Assembly: GCF_009909185.1 (NCBI RefSeq)
Contig: NZ_JAAAMV010000012.1
Coordinates: 124,001-188,000 of the forward strand
Direction of reading: 5' to 3'
Length of the DNA stretch: 64,000 bases
Origin: Paenibacillus glycinis
Lineage (GTDB): Bacteria; Bacillota; Bacilli; Paenibacillales; Paenibacillaceae
Shown here one piece after another: positions 27,246-34,995 of the stretch. The number at the start of each line of letters is the position of its first letter. The first letter of the stretch is position 1. A program made the translations under genes and the position numbers. The notes under the pieces were generated by a model. It searched no databases, was not told the DNA's origin, and saw only the letters and a program-made list of their open reading frames with translations.

Positions 27246-29249
27246 TTACTGCACCCGCAAGTTATCGAAGTAATAGTCGAGCGACGTTCTGCCGTTGATC
27301 TGCGCGGTGAAGCCCGAATAGAGGTACAGATTGACGCTATTGAGCTGATGGCGGCTCGCCTGCGGGATGCCGGAGAGGTTGACCGTCACGGTATTCCACT
27401 GGTTGGCCGTCAGATTGGGCAGGCGATCCTCGTAAATGACGCCCCCCGCCTGATCCTGCAGCTTCAGCGTGATCGGCTCGGCCTGCCCGGAAGGCGTCTG
27501 GCTGGTCGGATAGACGTCGAGCTTCAGGCTCGCCGCGCCCGAGATGTCGACGTACGGGCTCGCGATGTTATAGTAGCCGTTCGCCCAGCCGCTAGACGGC
27601 ACGGTGTAATGGAACTTGATCGACTGCGCGCCTTCCGTCTTCTTCGTCGTATCCGCCGTACGCGTGGCCTCGCCCGCCCATTGCGAGACATTTTCGAAGC
27701 CGTTGATCGTCAGCGCGGACGAACCGGTCGTCGTCACCGTGAATTTGTCGATGTCCGCAGCCGGCGTATCGCCCGAATCCCGCTGAATCTTGATCGTGTT
27801 GGACGTTCCGGCATTCAACGGAATCGTAATGTTCGCCGTATTGCCGAACGTATTCCATCCGCCCGTTGCCGCGTAGCTCGTTTGCTGAATTTTCGTCCCG
27901 TTCACGTAGAGGCTGAGCGTCGACGCTCCACCGTTGCCGTTGGCGTAGCGGATAACCAGCGTCGCATTGCCTCCGCTGCCCCCGTTTACGCTGCCGACCT
28001 GCGAATACGCGCCGACCGAGTTCAGATTGCCCACGACCTTGCCGCCGGACGCGTTCGTCGCGTTCTGCTGCTGTCCTCCGCCGCCGTATGTTCCGCTCTC
28101 CGCTTCATAGGTTACGGTCGTTCCGCCCGTTGGCGGCGTTGAACCGCCGTAGCCGGAAGTCGGCGGCGTCGGTGCCGGCGGCGTATTGGTCATTACCGTC
28201 AGCAGCTGGCTCATGACCGGCTTGAACGTGTTGTTGTTGCGCAGCAAGCCGAAGTTCGATTCGGGATCGTTCAGGTTCGTGCTGCCGTCCTTGTACGTGT
28301 ACAGGAACATCGGTCCCGTCCAGGACTGCCAGGCGGACTGGGTCCACACTTGAAAGGCCGAGACGATGTAATCGCTTTGCTGCTGCTCGGTTACCGTATT
28401 CGGCCCGGACGTCGGATAACCGAATTCGGTCGCCCACACCTGCTTGCCGCCGTCTCCGTTATTGGCCATGATCGCGTGAATCTCGTTCGCCCGCAGCAGC
28501 GCGTTCCATACGCTCGGCGTGGTCGGCGCTGCCGGCCAGCAGTATGGATGGATCGCCTGGACGTCAAAGTAGTCTTTTCCGCCGTTCGCGTAGATCTGCG
28601 TGACCCAGTCGTACGGGTCGACGATGCCAGAGGTGTTGATCAGGTTCGCCGGAGCCCCGTCGACGATCGTCACCGGAATATGCAGGTCGCTCGAAGCCGC
28701 TCGAAGCGCCGTCGAACCCGGAATCAGGATGTTGCTGACGAACAGCGAAGGGCTGGATTGGACCGAATAGTTCGGCTCGTTCCACAGCTCGTAAGCCGTC
28801 ACGCCGAGCGGCATGTAGCGTCTCGCCGCGAGATCGAGGAAATTCTTCCACGCGTTGATGTTCGCGGCGTTCGGATAATAGCGGGTGTCGGCATTGCCGC
28901 CGTTCGCCCAGCTCGGCGCGTAGGAAGCGACGAGCAGCACCTTCAGCCCCCGGCTGAGCGCCGTATTGACCATTTTGTCCGGCCAGCTCCAGTCGTAGGA
29001 GGTCGCCCCTCCGGCCTGGACGATATCCCATTTCAAATCGATCCGAACCCATTGCATGCCCGTCGCGACGACGTTGTCCGCCGCCGTATTGAGCTCGGCC
29101 TGCGTGCCGAAATACCACTGCCCGTTGACCCCGCCTCTGGAATTCGGCGTACTGTAAGCGCTAACATAAGCAGGCGCGATAAAGCCCGAGATCAGCATGG
29201 CCAGCATGGCGAAGCACAGCAGCAGCGAAACGCGGTTTTTCCTTGTCAC
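27246..29249 (-). CDS. Secreted GH39-like glycosidase with two carbohydrate-binding modules
   Basis: 667 residues. Signal peptide to about residue 31 (YVSA-Y). Residues 32-350 form a clan-A TIM barrel with acid/base E158 in ELWNEPN and nucleophile E275 in WATEFGYPT, closest to GH39/PslG-like enzymes. A Pro/Gly/Thr-rich linker follows, then a CBM6/35-like module starting TYEAESGTYGG and a C-terminal beta-sandwich ending LDYYFDNLRVQ. Hydrolyses an extracellular polysaccharide, substrate undetermined. A CcpA-type cre lies inside the signal-peptide codons, so glucose repression is likely. Confidence 0.87.
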   Translation of the reverse strand: MTRKNRVSLLLCFAMLAMLISGFIAPAYVSAYSTPNSRGGVNGQWYFGTQAELNTAADNVVATGMQWVRIDLKWDIVQAGGATSYDWSWPDKMVNTALSRGLKVLLVASYAPSWANGGNADTRYYPNAANINAWKNFLDLAARRYMPLGVTAYELWNEPNYSVQSSPSLFVSNILIPGSTALRAASSDLHIPVTIVDGAPANLINTSGIVDPYDWVTQIYANGGKDYFDVQAIHPYCWPAAPTTPSVWNALLRANEIHAIMANNGDGGKQVWATEFGYPTSGPNTVTEQQQSDYIVSAFQVWTQSAWQSWTGPMFLYTYKDGSTNLNDPESNFGLLRNNNTFKPVMSQLLTVMTNTPPAPTPPTSGYGGSTPPTGGTTVTYEAESGTYGGGGQQQNATNASGGKVVGNLNSVGAYSQVGSVNGGSGGNATLVIRYANGNGGASTLSLYVNGTKIQQTSYAATGGWNTFGNTANITIPLNAGTSNTIKIQRDSGDTPAADIDKFTVTTTGSSALTINGFENVSQWAGEATRTADTTKKTEGAQSIKFHYTVPSSGWANGYYNIASPYVDISGAASLKLDVYPTSQTPSGQAEPITLKLQDQAGGVIYEDRLPNLTANQWNTVTVNLSGIPQASRHQLNSVNLYLYSGFTAQINGRTSLDYYFDNLRVQ
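29153..29166. promoter_or_regulatory. Candidate CcpA cre site
   Basis: TGTAAGCGCTAACA (inverse TGTTAGCGCTTACA) agrees with the cre consensus TGWAANCGNTNWCA and overlaps codons 28-32 of the GH39-like gene, where a bound repressor would block elongation. Confidence 0.5.
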
Positions 29250-29451
29250 GATAAAACCTCCCGATGGTTAAAGTGTGGATGATGCGGCATCTCCCTTTCC
29301 TTGCGGTCTTGTCCCTCCCCGAAAATGGTCTGAAGCGCGGCCGGCCGCGCTTTGAGGCTATCGTAATTCACGGCCCGCGGCGGGTCAATTCAAGATCTTT
29401 ACCTGTGCGGTATTGGATTCTTGATATTCCGCGGCCGGCGACCGCGCACGA
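29250..29451. other. Intergenic region upstream of the GH39-like gene
   Basis: No gene supported. Contains the perfect 20-base palindrome AAGCGCGGCCGGCCGCGCTT at 29333-29352. Promoter elements for the - strand gene were not identified with confidence. Confidence 0.4.
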
Positions 29452-29490
29452 CAAAAACCGCCAAGCCTCGGCATTTCCGAAACTTGGCGG
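29452..29490 (-). terminator. Rho-independent terminator
   Basis: CCGCCAAG (29458-29465) pairs with CTTGGCGG (29483-29490); on the - strand TTTTTG follows. It ends the transcript of the 58-residue protein. Confidence 0.85.
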
Positions 29491-29566
29491 TCGATCTGCG
29501 AACATATGGGGATTACGCGAGCACGGCCTTGGGATCGCTGCCGCCTCGGCCGCGGCGGTCCATCAC

Positions 29567-29743
29567 TTAGACGGTAAACGAATCGGTCCAAGCCAGCGTC
29601 AATCGTTTATAATGCTCGGTTGCTCTCAATGTCCCGTGGACGTTTATCAATCCCGGTCCCCGCCCCGTAACAAGACCGGAAATCGCGGTTCCAGCGACCG
29701 AAAGAACATGATCTCGGGTAAAATCGCCAGTTGGTATCGTCAT
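29567..29743 (-). CDS. Small protein of unknown function, own transcription unit
   Basis: 58 residues, MTIPTGDFTRDHVLSVAGTAI at the start and LTLAWTDSFTV at the end. No cysteine, no membrane helix, no family recognised. ATG at 29743 has GGGAGCAAGG upstream. A terminator lies upstream of it (ending the next - strand gene) and another downstream, which supports a discrete gene rather than noise. Could be a small regulatory or structural protein. Confidence 0.55.
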   Translation of the reverse strand: MTIPTGDFTRDHVLSVAGTAISGLVTGRGPGLINVHGTLRATEHYKRLTLAWTDSFTV

Positions 29744-29826
29744 CCCTTGCTCCCTTTCTCTGCTCAACGTTAGGTCCAAGGTACGCTTGTATTTATGAAT
29801 GGATGATGAACGGTTTCGAATCCTCG

Positions 29827-29865
29827 TAAAAAAAACCATCCCGACGCAGATGCATCGGAATGGTT
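29827..29865 (-). terminator. Rho-independent terminator of the oxidoreductase/transporter operon
   Basis: AACCATcCCGA (29834-29844) pairs with TCGGaATGGTT (29855-29865); a run of eight T follows on the - strand. Confidence 0.9.
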
Positions 29866-29893
29866 ACTGTCAATCTTTAATTACAACTGCCGG

Positions 29894-30949
29894 CTACAAG
29901 CTCAAGCTCACCGTACGCTTCTCCGCATTCGACCGGATAATCGCGTCCAGCACCTCCTGATTGCGGTAGCCGTCCATGAAGCCCGGAAGACCGTCCGGCG
30001 CGGCGCCGTCCAGCATCGCCAGGAAATCCGCGTATTGCGAGACCTTGCAGCGTTCCGGCACGTCGATAACCGCCCTCGCGAGCTGGCCAGGCGCTTCTTC
30101 GCGAATCCAGATCAGCTGATCGGGATTCAGCGTCGACGCGTGCAGCGTTCCCGCGTCGCCATAGATCGACGCCTCGTGCTGATTGCCGGAGCCGATCGCG
30201 TTGCGCGAGGACTGGAAGATGCCGACGGCTCCGTCCGCCATGCGCGCCTGGAAGCTGACGAAATCGTCGACTTCGATGCGCACCATCCCGCCCGTCGCGG
30301 GATCCGGCCGCTCGGGGATGAGCGTCTCCAGCTGCGCCGACAGCTCGCGGAATTCGCCGAACAGAAACCGCGCCAGATCGATCATATGCGAGCCCAGATC
30401 GCCGAGCGTGCCCGTGCCGGTGATGTCCTTGTTGAACCGCCAGATGTACGGCGTGTCATGGGAAGCCGCTCCCCAGCTCTGCAAATATTGGATCGAGAAG
30501 CTTCGCACCTTGCCCAGCTTGCCTTCCCGCAGCAGCTCCCGCGCATAGCGGAACGCCGGCGTATACCGGTAGCTGAAGCCGATCATGCCCGCCGACGGAC
30601 GGCGCTCGTACAGCGCGAGCAGCGGAGCGGCTTCCTCGAAGACGCGGGTGAACGGCTTCTCGCCCAGGAACGGCTTGCCCGCCTCCAGGCATGCCTGCAT
30701 AATCGCCGCATGGACATGGTTCGGCGTCACGGATACGACCGCGTCGACGTCCGGATCCGCGATCAGCCGCACGAAATCCGCGTACCGTTTGTCCGTCTGG
30801 ATACCGAGCTGATCGCCGACGCCCGCGAGCGCCTCCTCGTTCACGTCGCTTACCGCGATGACATCGAACCGCCCCTCGGCAGCGAGCCATCGAATATGAG
30901 ACTGCGCCATGCCGCCGAGCCCGATTAAGCCAATGCGATATTTGTTCAT
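29894..30949 (-). CDS. Gfo/Idh/MocA-family oxidoreductase
   Basis: 351 residues. Rossmann motif GLIGLGGMAQSHIRW at about 6-20, GEKPFTRVFEEA with the conserved lysine, and LGDLGSHMIDLARFLFG in the C-terminal domain. ATG at 30949 (MNKYRIGL) with AAGGA upstream. Last gene of the operon after the Lpl-type binding protein and permeases, separated from them by a stable hairpin, so it is probably part of the catabolism of the imported glycan. Substrate unknown. Confidence 0.92.
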   Translation of the reverse strand: MNKYRIGLIGLGGMAQSHIRWLAAEGRFDVIAVSDVNEEALAGVGDQLGIQTDKRYADFVRLIADPDVDAVVSVTPNHVHAAIMQACLEAGKPFLGEKPFTRVFEEAAPLLALYERRPSAGMIGFSYRYTPAFRYARELLREGKLGKVRSFSIQYLQSWGAASHDTPYIWRFNKDITGTGTLGDLGSHMIDLARFLFGEFRELSAQLETLIPERPDPATGGMVRIEVDDFVSFQARMADGAVGIFQSSRNAIGSGNQHEASIYGDAGTLHASTLNPDQLIWIREEAPGQLARAVIDVPERCKVSQYADFLAMLDGAAPDGLPGFMDGYRNQEVLDAIIRSNAEKRTVSLSL

Positions 30950-31047
30950 CTTCATTCCTTCTCCCTTCATCTCGGAGCTGCTCATGCGGCACTCGTTCCT
31001 AACGGCAATCCGCCATGAGACCTCGCTCACCGCATCGTTCCATGAAT

Positions 31048-31074
31048 CTGCCCCGCAGGCGTTCTGCGGGGCAG
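31048..31074 (-). promoter_or_regulatory. Intergenic hairpin between binding protein and oxidoreductase
   Basis: CTGCCCCGCAG and CTGCGGGGCAG form a perfect 11-pair stem with loop GCGTT. No T tract. Likely protects the upstream mRNA end and lowers read-through to the dehydrogenase. Confidence 0.6.
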
Positions 31075-31086
31075 CAGGCAGAGCGA

Positions 31087-32751
31087 TTATTTCAATTCCT
31101 GGTAACGCGCGAAGGCGTCGTTATAGATCTTCACCAGCTTCTCGAGGCCCATGTCGTTCAGCTTCTTGACGTAGCCGTCCCATTCTTCGTCGATGCCGCC
31201 CTTCGTAATCCACTGTGCGCGGGTGCTGGCGATATAGCTGTCGATGTCCGTCGTCAACGTCGGCAGATCCGCGTATTCTTCGGCCGTGTACATGACGTCC
31301 GGGAACGGCTCCGTCACGAACTCCTTGCCCAGGTTGTCGAGCTGCAGCTTCAGGCCGTCGCCGCTCGTCGGATCGAGCTTGATGCTCTTCTCGAATTCGG
31401 GGCTGGCGTACTTCGGCCCGAAGTCCCGCAGCGAGCCGTCCCAGTACCACGCGTCCGCGCTCGTGCCGTCAGGCGGATCCATCAGCGTGTACGTGCCGTC
31501 GCTTTCCTTCTTGATCGTGGTGCCGATCGCGCCCCAGAAGTTCTGGATGCTCGCTTCGCCGGTGTAGAATTGATCCGCCCAGCGCGCGGTTTCGTCCGGA
31601 TATTTGTTCGTCGTCGTAATCAGCACTTCGTTGCGGCGGTAGCTCATGCCGTTCGGCTCGCCGAGCTGGTACTTGTTGCCGTCCGGGCCGGCAATCGGCG
31701 CGATGGCCTCGTACTCCTTGCTCCATTGGCCGAATACGGCGTCCGGCGTCCACTGGTACGTGAAGCCGATCAGCGAGGCATCCGGATTTTGGCGCTTCGC
31801 CGTCAGCATCGTGTTGTCCTGGGTGAACGTTTCCTTGTCGATCAAGCCTTCGGCATAGAGCTTATGCGCCCATTCCATGGCGGCTTTGTATTCATCGGAC
31901 GTCGGGAAATATTCGGTCTTGCCGTCCTTGACGACCATATGGTTGGCCCGGAGATCCGTAATGCCGAACGGCGCGAGGAAGTTCATGTCCAGATCTCCCG
32001 AATCGCTGTACGGAATTTCGTCCGCCTTGCCGTTGCCGTTCGGATCCTGCTCCTTGAAGGCCTTGAGCACGGTGTACAGCTCGTCGATCGTCGTCGGCTC
32101 CTTGAGCCCGAGCTTATCCAGCCACTGCTTGTTGATGACCGGCTGCACGGAAGATACCGGACGCGACGGGAGCCGCGCGGGCAGCGAGTAGATCTTGCCG
32201 TCCGGGAACGTGCTCAGCTTCTTCAGCTCCGGCGACTCCGCCATGGCGGCCTTCAGGTTCGGCATATCCTTCTCGATGTACTCGTCGAGCGGACGGAAGA
32301 TGCTCAGGTTGTTGACGATGTCGGCATTCGTGAACGCGATGTCGCCGATAATGACGTCCGGCAGCTTGCCGCTCGCCAGCATGACGGACTTCTGGTCGCC
32401 CCAGTCGTTGGACGAGACGACCTGCCAGTTGATCTTGACGTTCGTCTGCTTCTCCAATTCCTGCAGCCAGGCGTTCTTCGTGAACGTGTCGCCCATGCTG
32501 CCCCAGCGGATCGTCAGCACGTTCAGCGTGATCGGATCTTTGACGATCGGCAGGCCTTCCGGGTTGTAATTGCCGTCTTCCGTTTTGCTGCCCTCCGATT
32601 TGTTTCCCGCCGCATTCGTACTCGTATTCGTATTCGTATTCGTGCCGCCGTCGTTGCTGCTGCAGCCCGCCAGTACGGTCGTGCCGAGCACGGACAGCAG
32701 CGCCAGGCCGGACAGCATGCGGAATGCGCTTCGCTTCGATACATTTGCCAT
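31087..32751 (-). CDS. Extracellular solute-binding lipoprotein, Lpl type
   Basis: 554 residues. Lipoprotein signal with lipobox LAGC (Cys29), then an Asn/Thr linker (NTNTNTSTN) and a large sugar-binding domain (ITLNVLTIRWGS..., KLPDVIIGD, PVINKQWLDKLGLKEPTTIDELYTVLKAF) typical of the LplA/YtcQ group for complex oligosaccharides. Family members of this size occur with LplB/LplC permeases and YesMN sensors in Paenibacillaceae, exactly the present context. No ATPase is encoded here; a shared MsmX-type ATPase is presumed elsewhere. Substrate probably a plant oligosaccharide. Confidence 0.93.
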   Translation of the reverse strand: MANVSKRSAFRMLSGLALLSVLGTTVLAGCSSNDGGTNTNTNTSTNAAGNKSEGSKTEDGNYNPEGLPIVKDPITLNVLTIRWGSMGDTFTKNAWLQELEKQTNVKINWQVVSSNDWGDQKSVMLASGKLPDVIIGDIAFTNADIVNNLSIFRPLDEYIEKDMPNLKAAMAESPELKKLSTFPDGKIYSLPARLPSRPVSSVQPVINKQWLDKLGLKEPTTIDELYTVLKAFKEQDPNGNGKADEIPYSDSGDLDMNFLAPFGITDLRANHMVVKDGKTEYFPTSDEYKAAMEWAHKLYAEGLIDKETFTQDNTMLTAKRQNPDASLIGFTYQWTPDAVFGQWSKEYEAIAPIAGPDGNKYQLGEPNGMSYRRNEVLITTTNKYPDETARWADQFYTGEASIQNFWGAIGTTIKKESDGTYTLMDPPDGTSADAWYWDGSLRDFGPKYASPEFEKSIKLDPTSGDGLKLQLDNLGKEFVTEPFPDVMYTAEEYADLPTLTTDIDSYIASTRAQWITKGGIDEEWDGYVKKLNDMGLEKLVKIYNDAFARYQELK

Positions 32752-32819
32752 GCGTATATCCCCCTATCAAGTAGTCGGTTCCATGAGTTCCGTTCCAATC
32801 TTGAACTGCGGACGCGCCT

Positions 32820-33731
32820 CTACTCCTTCACCGCGCCGATCATCACCCCCTTGTTGAAATACTTCTGCACGAAGGGGTAGAAGCAGATGATCGGCAGCGT
32901 GGAGACGATGATGACGGAATAGCGGAGCAAGTTAGCCAGCCGCAGCGCGATCTGGGCCGCTTCCCCGGTTCCGAGCGCCGTCTGCATCTGGTTCGTGACC
33001 AGAATATCCCGAAGGATGAGCTGCAGCGGGAACAGATTCTTGTCCTGCAAATAGATCAAGGCGTTGAAATACGCGTTCCACTGCCCCACCGCGAACCACA
33101 GCGCCAGCACGGAGACGACCGCTTTGGAGAGCGGCAGCACGATCTGGACGTAGAAGCGGAGATTGCCGCAGCCGTCGATCTGGGCCGCCTCCCACAATTC
33201 CGCCGGGATGCTCGTACGGAAAAAGGTGCGCGCCACGATGATGTCGAACACCGCGACCGAGAACGGCAGCACCATGACCAGGAACGTATCGTACAGATGA
33301 AAATCGCGAATGGTCAGGAACGTCGGAATAAGCCCGCCGTTGAAGAACATGGTGAAGATGAAGAAGAGCGACAGGGCCTTGCGGCCGACGAGGTCCCGCC
33401 TCGACAGCGCATAGCCGGCCGAGACGTTGACGGCAAGCCCGATCGCGGTGCCGACGACCGTGTACAGGATCGTGTTGCGATAGCCGATCCAGATATTCGA
33501 GTGCTTCAGCAGCTCCTTGTAGCCGTCGATCGTCCATCCGCGGGGAAACAGCCACACTTTCCCGCCTGCCACGGCGGAAGGATCGCTGAAAGACGCGATT
33601 ACAATGAAATAAAGCGGATATAACACAATCAATAGCATGAGAGCGGCCCAAATGTACAGCAGCGTCTCCAGCGCCTTGTCGCCGGACCCCGGCTTTTTGC
33701 GCCGCAATTTCAGGTTCGTTGCAGCTTCCAT
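32820..33731 (-). CDS. CUT1 sugar ABC permease, LplC/YtcP type
   Basis: 303 residues, six membrane segments. The EAA loop reads ELWEAAQIDGCGNLRFYVQIVLPLSKA. It ends FNKGVMIGAVKE, the usual terminus of this group. It starts 21 nt after the stop of the other permease. Ribosome site GGGAGGGAGG. Forms the transmembrane pore with the next permease. Confidence 0.94.
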   Translation of the reverse strand: MEAATNLKLRRKKPGSGDKALETLLYIWAALMLLIVLYPLYFIVIASFSDPSAVAGGKVWLFPRGWTIDGYKELLKHSNIWIGYRNTILYTVVGTAIGLAVNVSAGYALSRRDLVGRKALSLFFIFTMFFNGGLIPTFLTIRDFHLYDTFLVMVLPFSVAVFDIIVARTFFRTSIPAELWEAAQIDGCGNLRFYVQIVLPLSKAVVSVLALWFAVGQWNAYFNALIYLQDKNLFPLQLILRDILVTNQMQTALGTGEAAQIALRLANLLRYSVIIVSTLPIICFYPFVQKYFNKGVMIGAVKE

Positions 33732-33752
33732 CGCGGTTCGACCTCCCTCCCG

Positions 33753-34682
33753 TTACCAGAGACTGTGCTCGGTATATTTTTTGGACACCCAGTTGACGAG
33801 GAGGAGCAGCGAGAAATTAATTAACGTGTTGAACAGGTTGATCGCCGCCGAGAAGCTGTATTGGGAGCTGATAAGCCCGATCTTGTACACGTAGGTCGAG
33901 ATCACCTCGCTGCCGGAGATGTTCAGGTTGTTCTGCATCAAATACGCTTTCTCGAAGCCGACGCCGAGCAATCCGCCGACCCGCAGGATGAGCAACGTCA
34001 CGGCCGTCGGGATGAGCATCGGGATGTCGATGAACCGGATCTTGTGCCACCGGCCCGCCCCGTCGACCGTAGCCGCCTCGTAGAGACTGGGGTCGACCGA
34101 CGACAGCGCCGCGATGTAGATGATGCTGTCCCAGCCCATATGCTGCCAGACGTCCGACCACACGTACACGCTGCTGAACAAGCTCGCCGATCCCATCAGG
34201 TTCGGCGCTTCCGCCCCGAACAGCCGGTACACGGCGCCGATCAGGCCGTTCCCCGGCGACAGCAGGATCAGCATCAGGCCGACGACCACGACGGTGGAGA
34301 TGAAATGCGGCATGTACGTAACCGTCTGGAACACCCGCTTGAACCGCCCCGCCCGCATTTGGTTGACCAGGATCGCGAACGCGATCGGAATCGGAAACGT
34401 CGCGAAGCTGTACAAGCTGATGATCAGCGTATTCTTGATCGTGACCGAGAATTGGTAGGAGTTAAAGTACTTCTCGAAATACTTGAGGCCCGCCCACGGG
34501 CTGTCCATGATGCCCTTGGCGGGGCTGAAATCCTTGAACGCGATGATGACGCCGTACATCGGTTTATACGTAAAGAGCAGCAGCAGCACGACGGCCGGCA
34601 GCAGCAGGACGTACAAGCCCCAGTTCCTGCCGATCCTCGCGAATATCCGCTGCGCGCCGCCGCTTGATTGCGTGTCGAGCAT
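33753..34682 (-). CDS. CUT1 sugar ABC permease, LplB type
   Basis: 309 residues, six membrane segments. EAA loop LYEAATVDGAGRWHKIRFIDIPMLIP; the N-terminal LLLPAVVLLLLFTYKPMYGVIIAFKDF is typical of LplB. ATG at 34682 with AAAGGGGG upstream. First gene of the transporter operon, divergent from the YesM-type kinase gene. Confidence 0.94.
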   Translation of the reverse strand: MLDTQSSGGAQRIFARIGRNWGLYVLLLPAVVLLLLFTYKPMYGVIIAFKDFSPAKGIMDSPWAGLKYFEKYFNSYQFSVTIKNTLIISLYSFATFPIPIAFAILVNQMRAGRFKRVFQTVTYMPHFISTVVVVGLMLILLSPGNGLIGAVYRLFGAEAPNLMGSASLFSSVYVWSDVWQHMGWDSIIYIAALSSVDPSLYEAATVDGAGRWHKIRFIDIPMLIPTAVTLLILRVGGLLGVGFEKAYLMQNNLNISGSEVISTYVYKIGLISSQYSFSAAINLFNTLINFSLLLLVNWVSKKYTEHSLW

Positions 34683-34735
34683 CGCCCGAACCCCCTTTGC
34701 CTGTGAATGATCCCGCCGTTCTCGTCCATGACCCC

Positions 34736-34741
34736 AGTATA
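34736..34741 (-). promoter_or_regulatory. -10 element of the Lpl-type operon
   Basis: TATACT on the - strand with no good -35 (ATATGG at 17-base spacing), consistent with an activator-dependent promoter. Confidence 0.5.
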
Positions 34742-34791
34742 CGCGCGGATTCCGGTGCCATATGGACTTCATCCGCGCATATTCCGGACAT

Positions 34792-34886
34792 TTCGCCTGC
34801 CGGCGCCGATGACCGGACCGATCCGGACCTTCGGGCGCGCGCCCGGCGATGCAATCCAGACTTCTTGCTGGCATTTTCCGGACATT
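34792..34886. promoter_or_regulatory. Direct repeats, candidate YesN-type regulator sites
   Basis: TTCCGGACATT at 34792-34802 and 34876-34886; with flanks, GCATnTTCCGGACATT is shared. The copies are 84 bases apart (about eight helical turns) and lie about 68 and 152 bases upstream of the predicted Lpl-type start. Confidence 0.5.
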
Positions 34887-34911
34887 CGTCGTTTGAAAGC
34901 GGATTCGCATC

Positions 34912-34939
34912 TTGTATTTTCGGTTGGCGGCATTATAAT
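34912..34939 (+). promoter_or_regulatory. Sigma-A promoter of the YesM/YesN operon
   Basis: TTGTAT (34912-34917), 16-base spacer, TATAAT (34934-34939). Confidence 0.65.
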
Positions 34940-34995
34940 AATCAGACGGCGCAACGGAATTCCCGAAGCCGATCGAAAGGGGACTGCGGCGGCAG

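Noticed and set aside
29868-29885. TGTCAATCTTTAATTACA, resembling a GlnR/TnrA box
   Set aside because: The central spacer is 8 instead of 7 bases, and it lies between a stop codon and a terminator, not at a promoter.
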